64,000 nt of DNA, from contig CM049317.1 of the NCBI GenBank assembly GCA_026874595.1, forward strand, positions 31,362,901 through 31,426,900, written 5' to 3'. Both the position numbers and the translations under genes were made by a program. This document shows positions 27,345-36,625 of the stretch, piece after piece. Position 1 is the first letter of the stretch. Every line of letters starts with the position of its first letter. This DNA is from Sipunculus nudus. Taxonomy: Eukaryota > Annelida > Sipuncula > Golfingiida > Sipunculidae. The notes beneath the pieces were generated by a model that saw only the letters and a list, made by a program, of their open reading frames with translations, made no database searches and was not told the origin of the DNA.

Positions 27345-27975
27345 TGACATCGCAAATTACGGGTGGTTTGCGATACGTCGCATCTCTGCAATCCTTTTAT
27401 GCAACTGATCATGGACCTTGCGAGGCTGTTGCGACGCCTCGCAGCCTTGCGATGCTGTTATGCAACAGGCCCCTGTTTGCTATTTTGCGACAATAATTGC
27501 TACTGCGCATAACGCTTTGAGTGGTCCTGTCCGAGCTGACAGCAACTTGCTACCGCGCAGGTCTGTTTGCTACCGCGCGCATTGCGCATTGCGATCGCAG
27601 CTATATATGTGCTACTTTGCGACAATTAATTGCTACCGCGCATATCGCTTTGAGTGGTCCTGTCCGAGCGACCTCTGGCAGCAAAGACTTGCACTACATC
27701 AACAGAAGCAGATTTTGCAATCATAGCCGCCATGATAGCAATGACAGCCACTTGCTAGCGGGCAGGTCTGACTTGCTACCGCGCACTTTGCACATATGAC
27801 GCGGTCTGTGCATAGGCCACAAGGGTAGCAATGACAGCCATTTGCTACCGCGCAGTTCTGATTTGCTACCGCGCAGTTTGCGCTCAAAAGCCTTTGAACT
27901 CATAATAGTAGCAAGATGAGTGGATGCTGAGTGCGCGTTGTGCCGGGCTATGCGCAATGGTAGCAAAGAATTCAA
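27345..27975. repeat. GC-richer island of short 'gctaccgcgca' repeats
   Basis: It starts immediately after the last satellite monomer. The word 'tgctaccgcgca' or one-off forms recurs at about 27,549, 27,570, 27,633, 27,776, 27,845 and 27,866, and an inverted form ('tgcgcaatggtagcaaa') lies near 27,950-27,967. A 133-bp partial tandem duplication is marked by 'tttgagtggtcctgtccgag' at 27,516 and 27,649. Base composition is clearly richer in G+C than the surroundings. Open frames on both strands reflect composition, not a recognised protein. It abuts the truncated 3' end of the transposase pseudogene. Confidence 0.75.
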
Positions 27976-27977
27976 AA

Positions 27978-28075
27978 CTAGTCTGAAAAACCGACAGTTC
28001 CCCGCATATATGGTGCAGACCTCTGTAGCTGGATCTCCGACTTTGTGACAAGACAACATAGACAAGGATAGGAGC
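27978..28075 (-). pseudogene. Exon 6 fragment: CxxC motif, then truncation
   Basis: Acceptor ATTCCAG at 28,076-28,082. In the correct phase it reads CSYPCLCCLVTKSEIQLQ and then runs into TAG at 27,980-27,978, close to where the GC-rich short repeats begin. The usual C-terminal half of such transposases, including a third acidic residue, is absent. Confidence 0.7.
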
Positions 28076-28081
28076 CTGGAA

Positions 28082-28192
28082 TAATAAGTATTATAAAGTA
28101 TACTTGTTAGAATGTGCACCTATGCATAATTTAATAAGCTCATGCTTAGGTATTTTCAAAATGACGAAAGTAATAAAGAAAAATATCCTTAC
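28082..28192 (-). other. Intron 5 of the transposase pseudogene
   Basis: AT-rich sequence bounded by GTAAGG and ATTCCAG. The other introns are 29,355-29,495, 28,950-29,058, 28,607-28,724 and 28,270-28,360. All are about 90-140 bp, short and AT-rich. Confidence 0.7.
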
Positions 28193-28269
28193 ATTGATGT
28201 TCTGACAATCCATACACCTTTGACAAAAAGTCATAGTCACCATAAAGGAATAGCTGGGTGCTTTTCCCT
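28193..28269 (-). pseudogene. Exon 5: second catalytic-type motif (GDYDFLSKVYGLS)
   Basis: A 77-bp exon between a TTTTCAG acceptor and a T|GTAAGG donor. It encodes LFLYGDYDFLSKVYGLSEHQ. The order GDY-x-FL..YGLS, followed in the next exon by PCLxC, is characteristic of this transposase-like family. The second Asp would be the counterpart of a DDE catalytic residue. Confidence 0.75.
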
Positions 28270-28360
28270 CTGAAAATATATAGATTTATTATAGATGTAT
28301 TTAGTTAATAAAAATAATATAAACGTGTATTCAGTAAGAAATGTAAATTAAATTACTCAC

Positions 28361-28606
28361 TTCCATTTCATATTTGACAGTTCCTGTAGATCACTCCGAA
28401 TCATTCCTATTGCTTGTTGCATATTCTCTGTGAAATCTTTTGCCTCGAAACAGGCCACAGTGATTGTGTTGTGCTTGGCATTTGGTTCTTCTGTATTTAA
28501 CACCTGCACAAAGAATTTCATTGAGCCTCCACCATGATCTCCTCCAAACTTTATCCATATTTCATCCTCTGGTATTGACCCATTCCTCCATGTAAGTGAG
28601 TTGTTC
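28361..28606 (-). pseudogene. Exon 4: first catalytic-type motif (KFGGDHGGGS)
   Basis: Acceptor TTGCAG, donor AA|GTGAGT. It encodes WIKFGGDHGGGSMKFFVQVL and then about 50 residues. The acidic residue in GGD followed by glycines lies where a DDE/RNase-H-type transposase would place its first catalytic Asp. Similar (W)(I/L)KxGGD(H/K)GGGS strings occur in many uncharacterised invertebrate proteins I know of. Equivalence to Asp600 of RAG1 is a hypothesis. Confidence 0.7.
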
Positions 28607-28724
28607 CTGCAATAAATTTTTAGAAGCAATGTTATGAAAGAACATGACAAAAACTGTAAAGTTAAAGAATGAAATATATAATCAATTCGTATAAAAGTCA
28701 CACTTTACATTATTCACTACCTAC

Positions 28725-28949
28725 TTTTCATATTTATCAAGGAGCTGCATGATAAATCCTGGAATGTCCTTGATATAGGCAAACATAACATCTCTTTGCA
28801 CCAAGCCTTTCTGTGAGCTGTCAGTAGCCTTTTACTCTCGTACACACATTTTTACCATCTTGCCCTGGAGATAGTCACCAAGGGTGTACTTCTGGGCTGT
28901 ACGCTCTTTTCTTTCGCTTTCAAAATTGACACCAACATATTTGAGCAGC
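28725..28949 (-). pseudogene. Exon 3: pre-core segment with an in-frame stop
   Basis: Acceptor TTTCAG and donor AA|GTAGGT keep phase 2 on both sides. The segment reads LLKYVGVNFESERKERTAQK, then TLGDYLQGKMVKMCVRE, then TAA (28,834-28,832), and continues in the same frame to IPGFIMQLLDKYEK. Frame continuity on both sides of the stop indicates a single nonsense change rather than a real end. Confidence 0.75.
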
Positions 28950-29058
28950 CTGAAAGACAATGAATTTATTAGTTGCAAATAATTCAATAATTTAATAAAT
29001 ACATATACACAACAGAATACACAATATAATACAAAAATAGGACGAAAAATAATAGTAC

Positions 29059-29354
29059 CTTTTCTGTTTTCTCAACTGTCCCCATGTTAGTCCTACATGC
29101 GATTTCATTGCTATGCTGGTAAACTGGTTAATTTCCACTCTAGATGGCATGCCGGCCTTGTCAAGTATTTCATCTTGGGATGATCTTGTAAGTGATTTCA
29201 GCTCGGTAGCATGTTGAATTCTATAGGATTTCTTGTCTTTCCCAGCCATGACATGTCGAAGATGAGCAATTGCTGTAGCTCGTTTAATCTTCAGGTATTT
29301 AGATGCCTGTACTGATGTTTTTTTGGCTTGGCGCATTTTCATCATAACCAGAGG
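29059..29354 (-). pseudogene. Exon 2: basic, Lys/Arg-rich segment
   Basis: Acceptor TTACAG just upstream, phase 0; donor AG|GTACTA. It encodes a basic segment of about 98 residues (KKTSVQASKYLKIKRATAIA... and later MPSRVEINQFTSIAMKSHVG) without cysteine motifs. In the order of the gene it sits between the zinc-binding region and the catalytic-core exons, so a DNA-binding or linker role is plausible but inferred. No stop lies within it. Confidence 0.75.
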
Positions 29355-29495
29355 CTGTAAGTAATAGAAGTAGTGATTACTAGTGATTTTTTTAAATTAC
29401 TTTTATTATTGTCTAGGAATGTTATCATTAACTTTATGATGAATACGAGATATTTAAATTCATGAACTAAAATCATATAGTGTTTTTATGCTTAC

Positions 29496-30639
29496 CTGTC
29501 CTCTTGAATTCTTACATCTTACTGTCCCTTCCACTGGTGCAAACTTCAGCATACGCCTTGTCAATTTTGTATATAGTTTCTCTTCGGATGAGATCGGTGC
29601 TTCAGTTTCTGGCTTTCTCCATGTGGTCTCAACAGTTTCAGGCATAATACTAGGAGAAGTCTGAATCTCTACTGATGAAAAAATCTTTGCTGTACTAGTT
29701 ATTTTGGGCAAAAAGGGTGTTGAGAAGGTACCGGAAGATGACATTTGTTCTTGGCTAGAGATTTCTGCAGATTCTGAATCAGTAATAGTCATTTCCCCCA
29801 TTCCCTCTCCCAATAAGCTGCTGCTTGAACAGTTATGTTTGTGTATCTCCCCGAGTGAAGCCACTTTAGAACATGTTTTACACTGAACATTTAAGAGTGC
29901 TAATTGATCACGAAACCTCTTGTCTACTTTCATTACTGATAGAAAGGTGACCTGTGTATAACAGGTTTGGCAGGTGATAGTGTTGGATAGATCTGCTTTA
30001 AACCTCTGACTAAGACAAGTAGCACAGACGTATTGGTCACACTGTGTTTTAACAGAATTGAAACTGGATATATTTTCACATATTACACAAATATTCATTT
30101 TTCTGTGGGTATCATTTATTTCGTCAATTTTAAAGCAGCTCATATCTGTGTCATAAGGACCAGTTTCACTGGAGAAGTCAAATATATCAAGCATTGTATG
30201 GTTGAACTGCAGATTATCTGGAATAATTTTGGTCGACCCTTTTTAGGATTTTTCGACATCCAGGTTGTGTTTCCTGCCTGTATGAGTGACAGGCAAAACA
30301 TTCCAAAAGTGTTGCATTTCTCCTATGGGACTTCCACTGCATATTGATTGACTGTGCCCTTTCTTTTTCAATTTTCAACAAATCAACATATTTATCAGAT
30401 GAATTTCTTTTCAAATTAAACTGCTTTAGATAACATCTGTCACAGAGCTTTGTAGGATGGATATCTGTAATGTCTGTTCCAATATCTATGCCATATGTTT
30501 CAGTAATTCTTTCTTTACTGTCTCTACATAGAAGAGCTTGATGTCAAGTTTTCTTAGCTTTTGTTTGGGCCCTTTTACCACATGTACAGCACAACTGTGC
30601 CAGACTCTGTCTATGAAATTCAAATGAATGTGACATCAT
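29496..30639 (-). pseudogene. Exon 1: RAG1-like N-terminal zinc region, RING and zinc finger
   Basis: From the ATG at 30,639, a CxxC pair (C17, C20) lies before an in-frame TGA at codon 32. Then come IHPTKLCDRC (H61 to C69) and W102-x2-H105..C114-x2-C117. In vertebrate RAG1 the equivalents are CRIC, IHPTEFCHNC and W-x2-H..CDIC in the same order. After the frameshift, counting from the Met at 30,194, the RING reads C36-x2-C39-x12-C52-x4-C57-x2-C60-x14-C75-x2-C78, with Gln where RAG1 has the RING histidine. The following C105-x2-C108..H118-x-H120-x-C122 aligns with the RAG1 zinc finger next to its RING. A Ser/Thr-rich linker precedes the GTAAGC donor at 29,495. The shift probably lies in the run of five A (coding strand) near 30,240-30,244. 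Confidence 0.88.
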
Positions 30640-31219
30640 GGGTCACATGTACTAACGTCATAAAGATAAAATATCCAGTTAATACATACTCTCAGGAAGG
30701 AATAATATTGGTTCATATAATAGTAACATTTCAGATTTCTGTGAGGTTTACTATTTATATTAAAAAACATTTTCCAGTCATCAAGCCAGTATACAAAAAT
30801 TTAATTCTTAATCATTCATATTAATTTATATTAATTTTAATTATTGCTGGTATGGGATTTAATGGTTAAGTTCTTTAATTATGATTTAAATAAGTGTTTC
30901 AGTTCGTTATTGTTAAATTCAGCGAGGGGAAGAAATGGTTTACAATGGTTAATACGTGTGTCCACGAAGGGAAAGGCCGATGGAAAGGCTTTAATAGGGC
31001 TTGGCCTCTGTTCCTAAATTGTCCCACATCATCAATGTACATTTGAATAACTTTTAAAATGTTACCTCCATTCTTAACAAAACATTGTAAATAAAACATA
31101 AATTTTCGTCATTATACAGTTTTAACTGTTTATAGTGAAAGTACATTCTAAGTATTTAATGTCAGACTTACATCTATTGACATCACAGAAACTCAAATCT
31201 ACAACATCAAAAGCGGATC
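30640..31219. other. 5' flank of the transposase pseudogene
   Basis: AT-rich sequence between the RAG1-like start codon and the dispersed repeat beginning at about 31,220. No promoter or terminal inverted repeat is recognised. Confidence 0.4.
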
Positions 31220-31494
31220 CAGGGAAGGGGTCAACCGTCAGTTTTTTCAGATACAGTTGAAAGAAACCTGAAAGTAGGCTTTAGGGGTTATTGTGAGACA
31301 CCCACCGATAGATTTCCTTGTATAATAAAATCTCATATATGCGAAATTGCCGATTCGAGCCAAATCATATATTTGGTAAACTGATTTGAGGTTTTTTTCA
31401 TCACTATTTCAGGACGAATGAGAAACACTCATTATACGTTTAATGAAGCCAGCAATATTTCGAACTCCAAAAAATAGACCGACATTTCTTTAAA

Positions 31495-31547
<53 letters not shown>

Positions 31548-31568
31548 AATATATATATATATATACAT

Positions 31569-31629
<61 letters not shown>

Positions 31630-33468
31630 GGTCTCTCATGACCCCTGCGGCGTGATATATATGCTGCTCCACATAAGGAGATTAATTACGAGAGAGATGT
31701 CTTGAATATTTGCTTAAATTATTAATGATATGGATTTAACCTATAGATGTCGAAATATGGGCACCGTTCATAGAAAAAAGCAGTTGCGGATCCAGGATTT
31801 TGCTCTAGCTTGGGCAGAACTGCCTGAAGGCAGTGATCTTTTTACAGGAGCATCGAATGGTTAATACAAAAATACCAAGGTTATATGTTGTCTCCTTTGT
31901 CACCTAACATACTGACATTTTGGAAGGAAAATCTGCAATAAATGGCTATTTGAATCTCAAATAAATTAAAATTCTTAAATAAGTGAATTAAGATGACTTT
32001 TATTAAACTCGCTATATCTCCATCAGTAGTATAGTTGTAAAATATGGCATGTAATGATATTAAGATCCTACAAAAAGAATTGCTATTCAAATATTTTGTG
32101 TCCATAAATAATTAGTGGCAATGGAAATAAATTTGAATCCTTGAAAAATTTGATTTGTTAAAACTACTGCATTGAAAGATCTATAAAACACACATTACCA
32201 GGTTACTCCTCGTGATGATTTAACAATGTATATGTGCAAGAAATATTAACAACAAAAACAAGTTTATGTCATAGTCGAGGTTACTAAATATATACACATT
32301 TAACAAACATTATTTAAAGATTTCCATATTTCATATTCTTGAAGCAAAGCGGCAGGAGAAGTTGCTGGTGTATTAAATAAAGAAAAGGGAGAGTAGACAA
32401 TAGAGATATCCTCAATTGAGATGAAAATTAACCATTTTTAATAACATTTCATTTGTTGACTAAATATATAATAATTTCCTTGGTAGGTTTCACCCCACCC
32501 CTCAGTAAGCAGTACATTCAGTATCCTCTGTTATTTTGAATCAGCAAGGGACTACTTTTCCACCACATCCGAACTTATAATTACTGGAAACACTGGAAAA
32601 CTTTACCACTTTCATTCATAAAACTATCAACATAAAATTTGTGAAAACCTAATATGCGGATCGAACAAACTGCTAAAAGATGCTAAACTTCATCTTCATA
32701 CTTCCAAGTCAGCGGCAGCTGCGCCTTTTCATAGCTTTACCGGCTTGGTGGTATGACGATGCTGAAACTTTGCAAGCATTCTCGGAAAACTTTATTTTTG
32801 TTATGCAAGTATGCCTTCTAACACCTATATTCATCTGTTAATGTATTCAGTTAACTCGTGCACTAATCATACAATGGGTTAGAAATAGGCCAGAAAGAAT
32901 TTGCCCTTTAAAATAGGAATTTTGCCTTGCCGAAATATGTAACGATATAAAAACCCATAGAAATATTTCAATATTACTATAAACTATATGGTGTATGCAA
33001 GTAAACTGACCGAAACATATGCCTTATTTTTATTTTACTTCATCTGGGCATACTAATGATTTTCTTTGAATGTGTTGACCTTTTATCTAACCGCAATAGT
33101 TATCAATGATATGGGGGATATAGTATTTCAATTCGGAAAGGTATAGGTTAATGCAGCCTAAGGTCTGACCGTCCATATACTAAGGGGTGTTTCCAGTCAT
33201 TTCTTTTGCTTGGGACCTATTGAACAAAAGAGTGGGGTTTCTGTAAGAAAATAAGGAAGGGGTCACCTTGAGATAAAAACTACCTCTTTTTACATCCATG
33301 GTAAATTTAGATGAAAGGTCGGATATAATATGTGAGGTAGCAAACAAATAAATAAATTGATAAAATTATGAATGCTAAGGGGAAGGCTCGTGCCCCTTGT
33401 GCTCCCATCTGGATCCGCGTATGTGAGCTACGGGTCAGTATAAACATTAATTAGGTAGTTTAACACTT
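31220..33468 (+). repeat. Long dispersed repeat, copy 1 (left part)
   Basis: Aligns with 57,690-59,945. Shared landmarks are 'gaaagtaggctt.aggggtt', 'attgccgattcgagccaaat', 'ggtctctc.tgacc.ctgcgg', 'gtcgaaatatgggca', 'tggttaatacaaa/gattaacacaaa', 'tatataataatttccttgg' and 'catctgggcata'. Copies differ by many substitutions and indels. No long open frame is conserved. Within it, 'gcggatccag' (31,787-31,796 region) and the inverted 'ctggatccgc' (33,410-33,419 region) could be ends of an inner DNA element of about 1.6 kb. Confidence 0.85.
31496..31625. repeat. (TA)n microsatellite with interruptions
   Basis: Two long TA tracts separated by a TATACATATACATGTA-like segment. The tract lies inside the dispersed repeat; the matching place in the second copy (58,130-58,210) is also TA-rich. 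Confidence 0.97.
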
Positions 33469-33541
33469 TCGCTGCCTATGACGAGTATACTCGTCATATT
33501 TTATGATTCCCCAAGTGCCTACGACGGGTATACTCGTCAGG
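33464..33541. repeat. Paired palindromes TGACGAGTATACTCGTCA
   Basis: An 18-bp perfect palindrome at 33,479-33,496 is followed about 40 bp later by a near copy ('cgacgggtatactcgtc', about 33,522-33,538). Both are preceded by 'gcctaYg'. The pair sits just right of a TTAA (33,460-33,463), where similarity to the 59.9 kb copy breaks down, so it may be the end of an inserted element. Confidence 0.8.
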
Positions 33542-34214
33542 AATTTATCAGCAATTTTCAGTAAGAAATCTCTTAAATTTATCAATAAACTCTGCGCAAG
33601 TGAGTAGTAGTTCATTTATAAATTGGTTTCTTGTCATGAAATAGTAAAATTTGTAATTCATCAGTGCGCTTGATAACTCGAAAGCAAGAAAGGTTTTGGG
33701 AGCGTTAAAATATCCACGGCTCTCGTCCTTTGCCGTGAAATAAGTTCATGACCTGCTGTAGTTTAAAAAAATTGATACCGTGTAGGAGTATTCCTTAGAA
33801 TCAAACGAAAGCGTGGACCGCATAAAAATCTGTATAGTTTTATATTTGGGTGTATTTTGGCCACTTACTTTCGGCAGACCCGCTTGTGAGACGGAGGTGT
33901 GACAGATAGCACCTTAGGTGTGAACTCGAGATAGCGAGGCGTGATGTCGTTCAGGTTTATTGCCCCGCGAGGACAGCCTATTGCGCAATCAACAACAATA
34001 GGGCGCGTGCCACTTGCCTGACACACAGATCGGCAGGGTAATCAGAACGCGGCTGCATATTTTTGGTTTGGCATATTTGGAGCTATCTCACGTATCCTAT
34101 ACATTTAGAGATAGCAATATGCTTGTGTAAGTACCTTCTCCAAGAAGTGCATGTAAATTGTAAAAATTCTGAAAGCAAACTCGGACGATCACTTGTGGAA
34201 CATGTTGGCCCTTT
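33542..34214. other. Sequence absent from the 59.9 kb copy
   Basis: No open frame or RNA signal is recognised. Its position between two blocks that are adjacent in the second copy suggests an insertion, but both boundaries are fuzzy. Confidence 0.5.
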
Positions 34215-34650
34215 ACTTTAGTATACCGACAATCCCAACCGCACTTTGAAATTCACCATAGGCACCCCCGACGTATGACTTTCAAACAATTCATAATAAA
34301 ATATTATATCATAAGCCCTAGAGTTGATCATATCAGGTTACACTTTGATCACTCGCAATTTTCGTATTATTCCCGGCATGACGAGGTTCACTGTATCATG
34401 CTATCGCCTCGGAATGTAAATAATGCTATGACTGTGTGTAATAAAAGATAATGCAATTTTTAGAATTATAATGATTGGTAGAATCAGTTTGTTTGTAATG
34501 AAAAGCAAAAAAAGGATTTTCTTCAGTAAAAATACAAGTTTGTAAAATGAAAGGTAAAGAACAAAAAAGCAAAGAGGGGATTCGAACTTGCGCGGTTTTT
34601 CGTCGCGCGTTATTTGACCTACTACATAACCCCTGAGCCATCTTCCACAC
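34215..34650 (-). mobile_element. SINE-like repeat with tRNA-like head, copy 2
   Basis: Collinear with 5,130-5,600. Its right end read on the minus strand is a better tRNA-like sequence: A-box-like GATGGCTCAGGGGTTATG (about 34,643-34,626) and B-box-like AAGTTCGAATCCCC (about 34,589-34,576). A body with 'ttggtagaatcagtttgttt' and 'atcatatcaggttacac' follows. This supports Pol III-type ancestry. Age and exact ends are unknown. Confidence 0.6.
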
Positions 34651-34809
34651 GTGTAATTGAAAGTTTATAGCATTCATAAACCAGAATGAGACACAAACCC
34701 TTGCGTGTTCTATCAGATCGATGAAGTGACATTAGAACTTTGATGATCATACATGATAATAACTGTGACGTTTTATAAATCTTCATCTATTATTTCAACT
34801 AAAATATCG

Positions 34810-35035
34810 AAGGTCACTTGAACAGCTGACTCGTCAAAGCAGAGACACTCTTCAAAGCTGCGACGAAAATTAATCACCGTGGCATTCGGCTTCTGATCAC
34901 AGATACGAATACATGAAAACAGCGAGCTAAGCTAAGTTGAACAATTCGTGTCTAGGATTCTGTGAGGCGCCGTTCTCTACTTCATGAAAAATTATCTGGA
35001 ACTGATACAAAGTGGCACTCACACATCCCGTTTGT
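34810..35035 (+). repeat. Long dispersed repeat, copy 1 (right part)
   Basis: Aligns closely with 60,010-60,235: 'cgtcaaagcagagacactct', 'gcgacgaaaatt', 'atcaccgtggcattcggctt', 'ggattctgtgag.cgcc' and 'caaagtggcactca.acatc'. In the second copy this block lies about 60 bp after the left part; here about 1.35 kb separates them. Confidence 0.85.
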
Positions 35036-36119
35036 CTTAGAATATTATCACATTTATTCATAAATTGACTTTAATGCTTTTCTGGAAAAGCATATTGATA
35101 GTTATCATATTAACAAAACTTCCTTTATTAGTTAATTATTATAAGATAAGTGCAATAACTATGTAACTCAAGTTTTGCTATTACAATACTTCTGAAACGC
35201 GAGTTACAGGTTTAGTGCACTGGGCACACGTGTGTTATTGGTGTGTTCTTGTACATGTAATTGGACTAACAGAGATACTGCACTAAATATAATCCGAATA
35301 AAGTTGTCATGCATACAAAAAGGCGGATCTGCAGACCGTATATTGTAGTCGGGCCATAGAGTTTTTAATATACAAATTAAATATGGATGCCTAGATTGGT
35401 AAGAATCAAAAGACAAATATTAAAAAAGAAACTGCACAGGACAAAACACACAAAAGCCAGTCTTAAAATTATAATAAGTAATTAAAGAATGTAACTTTGG
35501 TTTTAAACACTCTTTCAGAATCTTGTTTTGAACATATTTTGGGAAAAAGTACACAAACACAGTTTAATAAGGAGACCTAGAATGAAAGGGATATATACTG
35601 ATTTTGAATCAGGAATGAATGCTTACTGCCAAACGCACTGCTGGATATAAAATAAGATTTAATATTATTAAAGCGTCTTAAACGGAGATGGGTATAAGGT
35701 TGTCATAGTCATAAAATGCCTTGTAAAGATTTTAATACTATTCCATTTTGTATGGCTTAAGAGTAAAGAGGGTTTCCATGTTCCCTGGAAATCAGCTCAT
35801 CATTTTCGGTAAATTTCGATACTTATCATTTACGCTCAATACCAGAACTTTCCTATATTATACATTTACTGTTTCATACAAGTTTCTTATTTAAAAAAAT
35901 AGATGGACTTAATTCAACTTTAATTGTATATAAATCTAAGAAAATTTGCTAGGCCAATCCTGGATACATCTATGATGAAGTATAATTACATTCAATTGAA
36001 TAAAGATTATCTTAAAAACATAATAAATTTCAAAATTATATGCCGATTATCTAGTATAGATATGCTTAAAGGAAATTGTTAGGCAAAGAAAAAATAAAAG
36101 GTATGTTTCTCTGGCACTG
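35036..36119. other. Intergenic sequence, nothing recognised
   Basis: AT-rich, with no convincing frame. Confidence 0.4.
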
Positions 36120-36625
36120 CAATTTAAATTCCCGGAATCAATGATTTTATTTTTTTTTTCCATCAAAATCTTACCAATTTTGAGCTCCAGCCGCTAAGAC
36201 GCTTTTTATAAGAAGTATTAGAATATAGTAAAATTCTGATAAGAATTCCTCTATGATGTCTGCTTAATTTACTTGTTTAGCAAAAACAATTCTTTTATTA
36301 TCATGTTTTCCCTGATCATATGACATTTTAATAGAAACATACATAAAAAGGATCTAAAAATCTCCGGCCCGCATTGATTGCTGAAAAGAAGTACCTGAGA
36401 ACCAAATCTTATAATTTGTGGCCCTACACAACCTATTTTGTGTCTAGGGGAAATAAGATAAGTTTAAAACATTAAATAATAATATCCCATAATAATTTTT
36501 ATATAAATATGCAAGGTCTAACCAAAACAGCACAGGTTTTCTTCCTGAATAATAGTTACATTGGGCATGTTAAAACTGGTATAATTAAACTTTATATCCA
36601 CTTTCAATAAATCATGGGTGATGGA
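36120..36625 (+). repeat. Dispersed repeat D, copy 1
   Basis: Collinear with 46,390-46,925: 'aatt..aaattcccggaatca', 'gagc.ccagcc.ctaagacgct', 'caattcttttattatcat', 'gaaacatacataaaaaggat', 'ccggcccgcattgattg' and 'atatgcaaggtct'. It is unidentified; no open frame and no end structure were recognised. Confidence 0.85.

Larger units (their letters stand above)
27978..30639 (-). pseudogene. RAG1 N-terminus-like transposase gene, six exons, decayed
   Basis: Likely a DNA-transposon transposase. Exons on the minus strand are 30,639-29,496, 29,354-29,059, 28,949-28,725, 28,606-28,361, 28,269-28,193 and 28,075-27,978. Every border is GT..AG and the intron phases (0,2,2,2,1) agree once one extra base in exon 1 is allowed for. 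Residues 17-117 match the zinc motifs of the RAG1 N-terminal region. The next part matches the RAG1 RING plus zinc finger. Exons 4-6 carry KFGGDHGGGS, GDYDFLSKVYGLS and PCLCC motifs like those of widespread metazoan transposase-like proteins. Start: ATG at 30,639, preceded in frame by TGA. Breaks: TGA at 30,546-30,544, a frameshift between about 30,242 and 30,214, TAA at 28,834-28,832 and TAG at 27,980-27,978. The C-terminus is missing, cut by the GC-rich repeats. Family knowledge: resembles the N-RAG-TP transposon reported from the sea slug Aplysia. No terminal inverted repeats were identified. Confidence 0.85.

Noticed and set aside
27418-28119. Several 60-130-codon frames on both strands
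   Set aside because: They arise from GC-rich short repeats with few stops; none has a recognisable domain, and the minus-strand frame near 28,080 overlaps a transposase exon in another phase.
28430-28480. CACAGTG in the transposase exon as a recombination-signal heptamer or RAG-type terminal repeat
   Set aside because: It lies inside coding sequence of exon 4 with no nonamer or matching opposite copy at the element's edge.
29704-29886. Plus-strand frame inside the RAG1-like exon
   Set aside because: It is antisense to a well-supported exon with RING motifs.
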